NCBI GenBank assembly: GCA_031261015.1
Contig: JAISKG010000249.1
Coordinates: 1-5,812 of the forward strand
Reading direction: 5' to 3'
From: Dysgonamonadaceae bacterium
GTDB taxonomy: Bacteria > Bacteroidota > Bacteroidia > Bacteroidales > Azobacteroidaceae
Length of the DNA stretch: 5,812 nucleotides
Positions 1 through 5,812 of the stretch are shown in pieces. Both the position numbers and the translations under genes were made by a program. Positions within the stretch are counted from its first letter, which is position 1; every line of letters begins with the position of its first letter. Under the pieces are notes generated by a model. It was not told where the DNA came from and did not search any database. It saw only the letters and a program-made list of their open reading frames with translations.

Positions 1-1114
1 AACCTTCTACCGTGCGGTTGCCGTCTTTGCCCCAATCGGCAAAAGGCCCCCAATAGATTCCCGCTCTCTGATTGCTGTTTTGACAATAGGTGGTAAAATA
101 TTCGAGCTGATCGCCTTGCAAGTTATCCCAATAGGAATCCAGGTCGATATAAACAACATCGTTTTTGTCATGGAAACTGTTGTTTTGCAGGTTGTTTTTA
201 ATCCAATCCGAAACTTCTTTCGCTTTGGAAAAATTCAGTCCGGTTTGCAGGACTCCCCAACTGTTCCACAAGAAAGGTTTAGGTGCATTCCAACTCAGTT
301 TGGGTTTGAACATAGCATTCACATCGCCGTAGTTTTCCAGTCCGGCGCGCCAGTCGTTGGAATAGCCGATATAGATTTTAGGCGATTTTACCGAAGTTCC
401 TTTCACCGCCCCATGCGCTATTTTATCGCGGGTATCACCGTTTTCCCCTGAAGTCGTCGTGATTCCTCCGAAAACTTCCAAAGAATTGAGCGAACTACCG
501 TTGGAAGTACTTCTGACACCTGTTTTCCAAAGAATATGTTCGATGGAACCGATCACCAATCCTTCGTTGGTATCGGCGTTGTAGAAAGCGCCGACTTCGT
601 AACTGGTTGTATTGGTTCCGAAAGGATTGGCTACATATCCAACCCATTTATCATTGTCGAAAGGCACGCGCAGCGCCTTGTTGTTGTTTCCCGATAGAAA
701 ATTGGCCGCCGTCGATGTTTTTACCGGCGCCATGTAGTTGCTTTCAAACTGCGAACCTGCAATGGTAAAATCAGTTAATACATAGTTATTGTACAAATAA
801 TAATTGTGAGTAATCGTGTAATTGTTACTCGTTTTGGAAGTAATGGCGATGCGTTTGCCCGAACCGAAAGCGTCGCTGTTGGTCGATTCGTTCACCGTCA
901 CATTACTGAGTTGGTCTTGCTGGTAAGTCGTGCTCCCTATTTTGAATGAACATTGCGAATTGGCAATTAAAAGTTTGCTTCCTTTGTAAATGTTCACCGT
1001 TCCGTTGGAATTGACGCTTAATTTCCAGTCGCCTTGCGTATAATCCGCTGCTTGCAAGGAAACAAAGCCGCTCAATAAAAGAATCCACAGAAGACTGTTG
1101 AATGTTTTTTTCAT
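1..1114 (-). CDS. Secreted alpha-galactosidase-like glycoside hydrolase (clan GH-D, GH36/GH27-like), N-terminal part, 3' end outside window
   Basis: The frame is open without a stop from the ATG at 1114 to the left edge, giving 371 residues. MKKTFNSLLWILLLSGFVSLQA is a type I signal peptide with likely cleavage after Ala22 or Ala23; there is no lipobox Cys. Residues about 24-270 look like the N-terminal beta-sandwich of GH36-type enzymes (GDWKLSVNSNGTVNIYKGSK, ITHNYYLYNNYVLTDFTI, NDKWVGYVANPFG, FYNADTNEGLVIGSIEH). The start of the catalytic TIM barrel then appears: FLWNSWGVLQTGLNFSKA (281-298), VVYIDLDSYWDN (320-331) and QRAGIYWGPFADWG (349-362), the strand order seen in alpha-galactosidases. 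The catalytic Asp residues lie beyond the window, so activity and family cannot be settled. The expected substrate is an alpha-galactoside; another alpha-glycoside is possible. The ATG has an A-rich leader (AATTAAAATCAA) and lies 77 nt after the propeller gene, with a hairpin between. Most likely periplasmic or exported. Confidence 0.78.
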   Translation of the reverse strand, partial: MKKTFNSLLWILLLSGFVSLQAADYTQGDWKLSVNSNGTVNIYKGSKLLIANSQCSFKIGSTTYQQDQLSNVTVNESTNSDAFGSGKRIAITSKTSNNYTITHNYYLYNNYVLTDFTIAGSQFESNYMAPVKTSTAANFLSGNNNKALRVPFDNDKWVGYVANPFGTNTTSYEVGAFYNADTNEGLVIGSIEHILWKTGVRSTSNGSSLNSLEVFGGITTTSGENGDTRDKIAHGAVKGTSVKSPKIYIGYSNDWRAGLENYGDVNAMFKPKLSWNAPKPFLWNSWGVLQTGLNFSKAKEVSDWIKNNLQNNSFHDKNDVVYIDLDSYWDNLQGDQLEYFTTYCQNSNQRAGIYWGPFADWGKDGNRTVEG

Positions 1115-1141
1115 TTGATTTTAATTGTTAATGTTAGAAGA
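1115..1141 (-). promoter_or_regulatory. A-rich translation leader of the glycosidase gene
   Basis: The 27 nt between the hairpin and the ATG read as an A/T-rich leader (ACAATTAAAATCAA just before the start) with no Shine-Dalgarno core and no TAnnTTTG promoter element. Translation is probably driven by the unstructured A-rich sequence, as is common in Bacteroidota. It supports the ATG at 1114 as the true start, together with the signal peptide that begins there. Confidence 0.5.
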
Positions 1142-1178
1142 AAAGCGGATACCTGAACGGAATCCGGGTATCCGCTTT
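1142..1178 (-). terminator. Strong intercistronic hairpin (terminator, attenuator or mRNA-stabilising element)
   Basis: Arms AAAGCGGATACC and GGTATCCGCTTT form a perfect 12-bp stem around a 13-nt loop. In the leftward transcript the stem begins 13 nt after the propeller gene's stop codon and is followed by UCUUCU, so the 3' side reads UUUUCUUCU, a moderate U-tract. This fits an intrinsic terminator, probably leaky because the same-strand glycosidase gene starts 27 nt later. It could equally protect the 3' end of the susC-susD-propeller mRNA and so set unequal expression across the operon. The stem is also symmetric enough to act on a plus-strand transcript, but no gene on that strand needs it. 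Confidence 0.65.
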
Positions 1179-1191
1179 GATCAAAAATTTA

Positions 1192-2991
1192 TCAGAATAC
1201 AGTTACTTTAGTCGTTTGTACTGCATTTCCATCAGTTACTTTCACGAGATAAACACCCGAAGCTAAAGGAGCTGAAAGCGTTTTTCCAGTGCAAACACCC
1301 GATTGAACCGTTTGTCCGTTGATCGACAAGATGCTGTATTTCACAGTTTTGCCTTCATTATTGATTGCAATGCGTTTGTCGGCTGCAAATACTTTGACGG
1401 AGTTGACGGCAAGGTCTTTGATACCGGTTCCGATAGTTTTGACAGCAGAGAATGCACTTCCTACACCGGCTTGATCTACCGCTTGAACAGCAAATTTAGT
1501 TCCTTCCGGTACGTTCACCTCAATCGAATTGGAGATGATAAAAGCTTGCAAACCGTTGACTTTTATTTTTCCCGTTGCCGGATCGGCCGGAACATAAGTG
1601 AATTTTTTACCATCAGGGAATGTGAACGCTACATTGTAACGAATGGCATTCGTAGCCGTATGATCATCGGTTGATTTATCCCAAGTGAGTATATATTTTC
1701 CATTGGAACCCGAATAAGTAGCATTTGCAGGAACAGCAGGCGCTGCATTGGCCGGCGCACCGGTAGCTTTATAGAAATTATTTATGAAGCCGCCTGCACC
1801 GTCGGAATAACCGAAGATTGTCATATCCAGCGAATTATCGTTGTTCATATCCACAAAATTGATGAAACCGCCGCGAGCTTGTTCATCGTTGGGCAATGCC
1901 ACGCTGGTGAACGTACCATCGCCTTTTCCATAAGCAATCTTAGCATTGGAAGCATAACCGGCCGTCATAACGTCCATGTTGCCGTCGTTGTTGATGTCAC
2001 CGATAGCAATTACAGCCGAGCCGCCGCCAAAAGGATTAGTCGTTTTCGTGAAACCGCTGCCTTGGTTGTTGATAAACAAGTTGGTGAAACCCGACCAGCC
2101 GTTTTTGATGTCGCGGCCGATTTCGATGATGTCTTGCCATCCGTCGTTGTTCACGTCGATGAAGAAATTTTCACCTTCCTGATGTCCGGTAAACGTAGGA
2201 GAAGAAGCGCGGGTAAAGCCGCCGTTCTTGTTGTTGATATACAAATCGGTAACACCGCCTACATCATCGAGGTAACCCGAAAGAAGGATATCGACATAGC
2301 CGTCGTTATTGACATCACCTACATTCACGCCGCCGCCGTTTACACCGCGGAAGTTTGATCCGTCAACCGGAGTAGCTTGAAATTCAAACGTGCCGTGGTT
2401 GTTTTTGAACAAAGCGACCACGCGTCCCATACCTTGCCAGTCTTCGCTGGTTTGACCGTTGATAAGTAAGTCCATCCAACCGTCGTTGTTGTAATCCAAA
2501 GGATAAATGACGCGAGGATTGTGATCTTGATTTTCGATGGCTGAAACCGGCAATACGCTGGAAGCCGACTGAACTTCGGTAAACGTATAATCGGGAGCGC
2601 CCGAATTTTTATACAAAATCACCGTCGGCATTCCCAGCATCACACCTCCGACTACCAAATCCAGATTGCCGTCGTTGTCAAAATCAATCCAAGCGGCCGA
2701 ACCTCTGGTCACGCCCATAATTTCGCCCACCGAAGCGCTGCTGAAAGTGTAGTCGCCGTTGTTTTTATACAAAGCGAGCGTTTGCGTGTCGGCTCCTTGT
2801 CCGGCTGCGATAAAGCCGTCCAATTTTCCATCATTGTTGTAATCGCCGAAAATCAACATACCGGCTGCGGTGGGTTTCAAAGTTCCACCGGTGATCGGGT
2901 TACTGAGTTTCTGCAAGGTCACTGGAGTTTGCGCTTGTACGGAAAACATTCCCAACAAAGCTGTCACTACGAGTAAAATTCTTGTTTTCAT
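1192..2991 (-). CDS. Secreted VCBS/FG-GAP seven-repeat beta-propeller protein with Fn3-like domain and T9SS C-terminal sorting domain
   Basis: Probable cell-surface or secreted protein of 599 residues, position-equivalent to the SusE/SusF-type glycan-binding proteins. The start at 2991 gives a type I signal peptide (residues 1-20, cleavage expected after SVQA). Residues about 25-410 hold seven calcium-loop motifs of the form DxNNDGxxD at D50, D103, D166, D226, D279, D332 and D381, spaced 49-63 residues, which suggests a seven-bladed propeller of the VCBS/FG-GAP class. Copy seven is degenerate (DMNNDNSLD, lacking the Gly). Residues about 415-520 resemble a fibronectin-III domain (YILTWDKSTDD, RYNVAFTF, TKFAVQAVDQAGVGSAFS). 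Residues about 522-599 match the pattern of T9SS type A sorting domains (SILSINGQTVQSG, LASGVYLVKVTDG, final KVTVF). It follows susD by 61 nt on the same strand and precedes a glycosidase gene, so a role in glycan capture or presentation is inferred. No catalytic motif was recognised, though some polysaccharide lyases also use propellers. The fold call is good; the function is open. Confidence 0.93.
   Translation of the reverse strand: MKTRILLVVTALLGMFSVQAQTPVTLQKLSNPITGGTLKPTAAGMLIFGDYNNDGKLDGFIAAGQGADTQTLALYKNNGDYTFSSASVGEIMGVTRGSAAWIDFDNDGNLDLVVGGVMLGMPTVILYKNSGAPDYTFTEVQSASSVLPVSAIENQDHNPRVIYPLDYNNDGWMDLLINGQTSEDWQGMGRVVALFKNNHGTFEFQATPVDGSNFRGVNGGGVNVGDVNNDGYVDILLSGYLDDVGGVTDLYINNKNGGFTRASSPTFTGHQEGENFFIDVNNDGWQDIIEIGRDIKNGWSGFTNLFINNQGSGFTKTTNPFGGGSAVIAIGDINNDGNMDVMTAGYASNAKIAYGKGDGTFTSVALPNDEQARGGFINFVDMNNDNSLDMTIFGYSDGAGGFINNFYKATGAPANAAPAVPANATYSGSNGKYILTWDKSTDDHTATNAIRYNVAFTFPDGKKFTYVPADPATGKIKVNGLQAFIISNSIEVNVPEGTKFAVQAVDQAGVGSAFSAVKTIGTGIKDLAVNSVKVFAADKRIAINNEGKTVKYSILSINGQTVQSGVCTGKTLSAPLASGVYLVKVTDGNAVQTTKVTVF
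1825..2844 (-). repeat. Seven in-frame DxNNDGxxD-coding repeats (calcium-loop array)
   Basis: Seven 27-nt cores code for Asp-rich loops at 2818-2844, 2659-2685, 2470-2496, 2290-2316, 2131-2157, 1972-1998 and 1825-1851. Start-to-start distances in residues are 53, 63, 60, 53, 53 and 49. At DNA level the plus strand repeatedly shows CCGTCGTTGTTG or close variants (for example at 1982, in 2131-2157 and in 2470-2496), so the copies remain similar in nucleotides as well as protein. In VCBS/FG-GAP families the Asp and Asn side chains of this loop bind calcium; one loop per blade is the usual arrangement. Confidence 0.9.
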
Positions 2992-3052
2992 GATCTCTAA
3001 TAATTTAATTTATTAATAATAAAAATATTTAATATGTTTTATTTTTTATGAG
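2992..3052 (-). other. Very AT-rich spacer between susD and the propeller gene
   Basis: The spacer has 61 nt with only 6 G or C bases (about 10 percent GC), far below the flanking genes. It contains no extended inverted repeat with a GC stem and no match to the Bacteroidota -33 TTTG / -7 TAnnTTTG promoter pattern. AGAGA lies a few bases before the downstream ATG and could act as a weak ribosome-binding element. The likeliest role is an unstructured leader that eases translation initiation of the next gene. An AT-rich UP-like or nuclease-sensitive segment cannot be excluded. Confidence 0.5.
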
Positions 3053-4627
3053 TTAATAACCGGGATTTTGATCCGTATCGGAGATAAATTCATTTTGATT
3101 GATTTCAACCAAAGGAATCGGGAAGCGTTTGTGGTCGTCTTTGGGACCGCCGTTCGCTTTCGCCCAAGGATTGTGTTTGTTGACGTAAGAAACGAAGTTG
3201 CCTGTACGCAGCAAATCCATTCGCCGCCAGTTTTCGAAGCAAAGTTCACGCATCCGCTCGTCGAGGATTTTTGTTTTAAATTCGTCTTTCGACATGCCGG
3301 AGTTCCACTTGTATTCGTCGGGAAGAACGCCGCCCCAAGCGCGGGCGCGCACTTCGTCGTTGACGATTTTGACAGCGGCCGCCGTTTGGCCTTCTTCATT
3401 CAAACATTCGGCTAAGAGCAACAAAATATCGGAGTAGCGGAGGATAAAGAAATCTTTTCCCGTGTAATACACTTCCTTGACGCCGTCGATGCGTTTATCT
3501 TCAAATTTTTTGATGTGCGGCTCCAATTGATCGTTTCCGAAACCGCTGACTGCCTGACAGGAAGTGCCGTTGTAAACGAAGCTGTAACGAATGCTTTCTT
3601 CTTTACGGACGTCGCCTTGTTCCCAAATACCGCCTTTATCGATGTCTTCGCGGCAATAGTTTGTCGGCAAAACCAAATCGTATCCGGCCATGTAACTGTT
3701 GGAACCGCCACCGCCTTGCGCCACCGCACGCGAGCCGGCGTACCATTGCAATTCGTTTTCGTCGGGATAGATGTTATTGAATGCTAATTTGTAAATCACT
3801 TCAGCGCTCGTATCGTCGATACCCGTCCATAAGTCAGCGTAATTGTTCAATAAACGATAGCCGCTACGGTCTTTGATTTCTTGCAACAATGCTTTGGCTT
3901 TCGCATAGTTGCGAAATCCTGATTCTTCCTGCGCATACATATAGACTTTGGCCAGCATCGCTTTGCCCGCCCAAGTGGTCGGGATGCGTACATTGGAAGC
4001 ATTGGGTTTATCGGGAGAGTATGCTTCTACAATTTTCAAATCCGATTCGATTTGCGCATACACTTCGTTCAAAGGTTTACGGCCTGTGAGTTTAATTTCA
4101 TCGCCCAAAACCTGTGTCAAAGGTACTTCGCCCCAATACATCGCGAGTTCAAACAAAACGAAGGCACGATAAAAAGAAGCCTGAGCGATCAACGATTTGA
4201 CACGCGCGGAATCTTGTCCCGTAGCGGTCTTTTCCATGTTTTGCAGAACATCTAAAGCCTGAGAAGAAAGCACGACTACCGGCCAGCGGACATTCCAGAT
4301 CTCGGCAGTAAACGGATTGTCGGAATTCTCGTAAAAGCTGTTGTAATTATCGAATGCACCTTGATTGGCGTTGTCGCGAATCTGGTATTCTCCCATCCGG
4401 ATTTCGTCGGTATCCGTCATGGTGAAAAAAGCTTTCCGGTTCACGTGAGTTTGTTTCCATTTAAAATACACGCCGTCTAAAAAAGCTTGCATGTTATCCA
4501 GATTGGAAAAGGTTTGTTCATTCGATAATTGTGTCTGCGGATCCTGTATCAGAAAATCGGAGCAGGCAGTCAATAAAACACTCAAAATGAGTATGCTGTA
4601 AACGAATCTATTTTTTATCTTTTTCAT
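3053..4627 (-). CDS. susD: SusD/RagB-family outer-membrane nutrient-binding lipoprotein
   Basis: Surface lipoprotein that sits as a lid on the SusC barrel and binds glycan for import. It has 524 residues, a normal length for the family. The start at 4627 gives a lipoprotein signal: MKKIKNR, a hydrophobic stretch (8-19), and lipobox L19-T-A-C22 with Cys22 as the lipidated residue, followed by SDFLIQDP typical of mature SusD N-termini. The N-terminal SusD-like domain includes the TPR-like helical region, for example AQASFYRAFVLFELAMYWGEVPL (148-170). The C-terminal RagB/SusD domain shows RYSDILLLLAECLNE (397-411), ILDERMRELCFENWRRMDLLRTG (454-476), FPIPLVEINQN (502-512) and the usual NPGY ending (521-524). 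It directly follows susC by 25 nt, the canonical pair. A Gly-rich loop (AQGGGGSNS, 303-311) is a possible ligand-facing or flexible segment (inference). The ligand is not predictable from the sequence alone. Confidence 0.97.
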   Translation of the reverse strand: MKKIKNRFVYSILILSVLLTACSDFLIQDPQTQLSNEQTFSNLDNMQAFLDGVYFKWKQTHVNRKAFFTMTDTDEIRMGEYQIRDNANQGAFDNYNSFYENSDNPFTAEIWNVRWPVVVLSSQALDVLQNMEKTATGQDSARVKSLIAQASFYRAFVLFELAMYWGEVPLTQVLGDEIKLTGRKPLNEVYAQIESDLKIVEAYSPDKPNASNVRIPTTWAGKAMLAKVYMYAQEESGFRNYAKAKALLQEIKDRSGYRLLNNYADLWTGIDDTSAEVIYKLAFNNIYPDENELQWYAGSRAVAQGGGGSNSYMAGYDLVLPTNYCREDIDKGGIWEQGDVRKEESIRYSFVYNGTSCQAVSGFGNDQLEPHIKKFEDKRIDGVKEVYYTGKDFFILRYSDILLLLAECLNEEGQTAAAVKIVNDEVRARAWGGVLPDEYKWNSGMSKDEFKTKILDERMRELCFENWRRMDLLRTGNFVSYVNKHNPWAKANGGPKDDHKRFPIPLVEINQNEFISDTDQNPGY

Positions 4628-4652
4628 ATTTTCAAATTTTAGAGTTCAACGA
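4628..4652 (-). promoter_or_regulatory. susC-susD spacer with A-rich translation leader
   Basis: This 25-nt gap lies between the susC stop and the susD ATG. It reads TCTAAAATTTGAAAAT just ahead of the start codon and has no convincing Shine-Dalgarno core. An A-rich leader of this kind is common in Bacteroidota, where the anti-Shine-Dalgarno interaction is little used. The short gap and absence of a hairpin support co-transcription and coupled expression of the two partners. Confidence 0.6.
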
Positions 4653-5812
4653 TTAGAAACTGAGGTTTAACCCTACGACATACATTTTGGAAGTAGGATA
4701 CCAGTCGCCGCCTTCGGGATCGAATCCTTTGTATTTCGTGAAAGTGAACAGGTTATTGCCGGTCACATACACGCGCAGACTGCCGATTTTTGCTTTGTTA
4801 ATCAACGTTGTCGGAAAATTATAAGCCAAAGTCATCGTACTGATCCGGAAGAACGAAGCATCCTGTACCGCCCAATCCGTTTCGCCCACACCATAGCGGC
4901 CTCCGAGCAATCCCCAGTCGCCGAGGTTGTAAGCTCTCGGAATATTGGTGTTGGTATTTTCAGGAGTCCAGCGGTTTTTCATGTCTTCGTGGGTCGAAAG
5001 CAAGCCGCTGTTGTCCATCAAGGTTTCGTACAAGTAGCTTATGCGGTCGGCGCCGACAGAATAAGTAGTAACTACATTCAATGACAAGCCTTTGTAAGCA
5101 AGCGTTGTATGGATTCCGCCATAAAAATCGGGATCGGTATTTCCTACCACGTAGCGGTCTTTATCGTTGATAATTCCGTTGTGATCGCGATCTTCGGGCA
5201 GAATATCGCCGGGTTTGACGATGCGATTGCCCAAATCCAAACTATTGACATAATCCATATCGGATTCTTGTACGATCCGGTCGAATTTATAGACATAAAT
5301 ATTATTGATCGACTCTCCTACGAACAAATTGCCTTCACGCTGGATTTCGTTATTGCTGTATCCACCCAATTTCCAAACGGTTTCGACACCATCGTACAGA
5401 CGGGTGATTTTATTTCTTGCTGAGGAAAAGGTCAGTCCCCCCCCCCACGAGAAATCACGTGTTTCGACCAGATTGGCATTGACGGAGATTTCAATTCCTT
5501 TGTTTTCCATCGCGCCGACATTCGCCAATTCCCGCAAGTAACCGGAAGAGCCGGCTTTGGTGCGTTCCATCAACAAGTCGTCGTTGTTGATCAGAAAATA
5601 ATCGAAAACAAGATTTAACTTGCTATTCAATAAGCTGATATCCAATCCGGTATTGAATTGTTTCTGCACTTCCCATTTCAAATTGGGATTGCCGAACATG
5701 CCGTCGTTTTCTAAAATCGTGCTGCCCAGTGAAGGACGGGGCGAAAACAAAGTCATGTAGCGGTAATTTGGAATATTTTGGTTTCCCGACAAGCCGTAAC
5801 CCAAACGCACGC
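4653..5812 (-). CDS. susC: SusC-like TonB-dependent outer-membrane transporter, C-terminal part (5' end outside window)
   Basis: Outer-membrane beta-barrel transporter that, with its SusD partner, imports oligosaccharides using TonB energy. About 386 codons are visible, roughly the last third of a protein that is usually near 1000 residues; the start, carboxypeptidase-like domain and plug lie beyond the right edge, and the GTG at 5810 is an internal Val codon rather than a start. Family landmarks, numbered from that Val: RLGYGLSGNQNIPNY (2-16), FGNPNLKWEVQKQFNTGLD (39-57), GAMENKGIEISVNA (99-112), the DRDHNGIINDKDRYVVGNTDPDFYGG segment (about 208-233), DASFFRISTMTLAYNFP (about 319-335), SLRVYVTGNNLFTFTKYKGFDPE (about 345-367), and the final barrel strand ending in LNLSF with the expected terminal Phe. 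It is followed after 25 nt by susD. A run of ten G codes for Trp-Gly-Gly-Gly at residues 122-125 and is in frame as written. The class is clear; the substrate cannot be read from this part. Confidence 0.96.
   Translation of the reverse strand, partial: VRLGYGLSGNQNIPNYRYMTLFSPRPSLGSTILENDGMFGNPNLKWEVQKQFNTGLDISLLNSKLNLVFDYFLINNDDLLMERTKAGSSGYLRELANVGAMENKGIEISVNANLVETRDFSWGGGLTFSSARNKITRLYDGVETVWKLGGYSNNEIQREGNLFVGESINNIYVYKFDRIVQESDMDYVNSLDLGNRIVKPGDILPEDRDHNGIINDKDRYVVGNTDPDFYGGIHTTLAYKGLSLNVVTTYSVGADRISYLYETLMDNSGLLSTHEDMKNRWTPENTNTNIPRAYNLGDWGLLGGRYGVGETDWAVQDASFFRISTMTLAYNFPTTLINKAKIGSLRVYVTGNNLFTFTKYKGFDPEGGDWYPTSKMYVVGLNLSF
5437..5446 (-). repeat. Homopolymer G10 tract (C10 on plus strand) inside susC
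   Basis: Ten consecutive C on the plus strand read as ten G in the susC coding strand, giving TGG GGG GGG GGA (Trp-Gly-Gly-Gly). With ten G the frame continues to the normal C-terminus. With nine G the next codons become GAC TGA, an immediate stop. With eleven G a TAA follows nine codons after the tract. Either change would remove the last 260 or so residues of the barrel. Tracts of this length are known to be prone to slipped-strand mispairing, but also to sequencing error. Confidence 0.9.

Noticed and set aside
80..451. Plus-strand open frame of 123 codons near the left edge
   Set aside because: It is antisense to the glycosidase frame, which shows a signal peptide and family motifs; the plus-strand translation resembles no known protein.
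903..1088. Minus-strand 61-codon frame near the start of the glycosidase gene
   Set aside because: It overlaps the glycosidase gene in another frame. The longer frame starting at 1114 has the signal peptide and stays open to the window edge.
1173..1191. Possible promoter -7 element (AATTTTTG) after the propeller gene stop
   Set aside because: It differs from TAnnTTTG at the first base, has no TTTG at the expected upstream distance, and any transcript from it would run straight into the hairpin.
1879..2358. Plus-strand open frame of about 159 codons opposite the calcium-repeat region
   Set aside because: It lies wholly antisense to the propeller gene, its Val/Asp-rich repetitive sequence simply mirrors the repeated DxNNDG codons, and it has no recognisable domain or leader.
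3001..3050. Short AT palindromes such as AAATATTT in the spacer after susD
   Set aside because: Such palindromes are expected by chance in a stretch with almost no G or C, and none forms a stable stem.
3068..3787. Several overlapping open frames on both strands inside susD
   Set aside because: All are shadows of the susD frame, which is complete and has strong family motifs from lipobox to NPGY end.
1..5812. Search for tRNA, rRNA, CRISPR arrays, insertion-sequence ends or invertible-promoter repeats
   Set aside because: Nothing matching was seen by eye: spacers are at most 77 nt, and the only repeats are the in-frame calcium-loop codons, the intercistronic hairpin and the G tract.

Overview
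The window shows one strand of genes, all transcribed leftward on the minus strand. It is most simply read as a piece of a polysaccharide utilization locus (PUL) from a member of the phylum Bacteroidota. The organism is inferred from three things: an adjacent susC/susD pair, a secreted protein ending in what looks like a type IX secretion (T9SS) sorting domain, and start codons preceded by A-rich leaders rather than clear Shine-Dalgarno sites. A T9SS-using member of Bacteroidales (for example of the Dysgonomonas/Paludibacter/Parabacteroides kind) would fit, but the genus cannot be fixed from this sequence.

Layout in order of transcription (right to left): (1) the C-terminal 386 or so codons of a SusC-like TonB-dependent outer-membrane transporter, whose 5' part lies beyond the right edge; (2) after 25 nt, a complete SusD-like lipoprotein of 524 residues; (3) after a very AT-rich 61-nt spacer, a complete 599-residue secreted protein with seven calcium-loop (VCBS/FG-GAP) repeats, a fibronectin-III-like domain and a T9SS-type C-terminal domain; (4) after a 77-nt spacer carrying a strong hairpin, the first 371 codons of a secreted glycoside hydrolase resembling alpha-galactosidases of clan GH-D (GH36/GH27), running off the left edge. 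No gene is supported on the plus strand, and there is no gene-free stretch longer than 77 nt.

The genes make sense as one glycan-capture system. SusC and SusD form the outer-membrane import gate. The propeller protein sits where SusE/SusF-type surface glycan-binding proteins usually sit and is likely displayed at the surface through the T9SS. The glycosidase probably trims alpha-linked sugars, plausibly galactose, from the substrate. The regulator, the main promoter and most of susC are outside the window.

The points most worth a second look are a run of ten G in frame inside susC, where loss or gain of one base would stop translation almost at once (a possible phase-variable switch or an assembly error), the T9SS seven-repeat propeller in the SusE position, and the hairpin between that gene and the glycosidase gene. 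I did not find evidence of a wholly new kind of system here.
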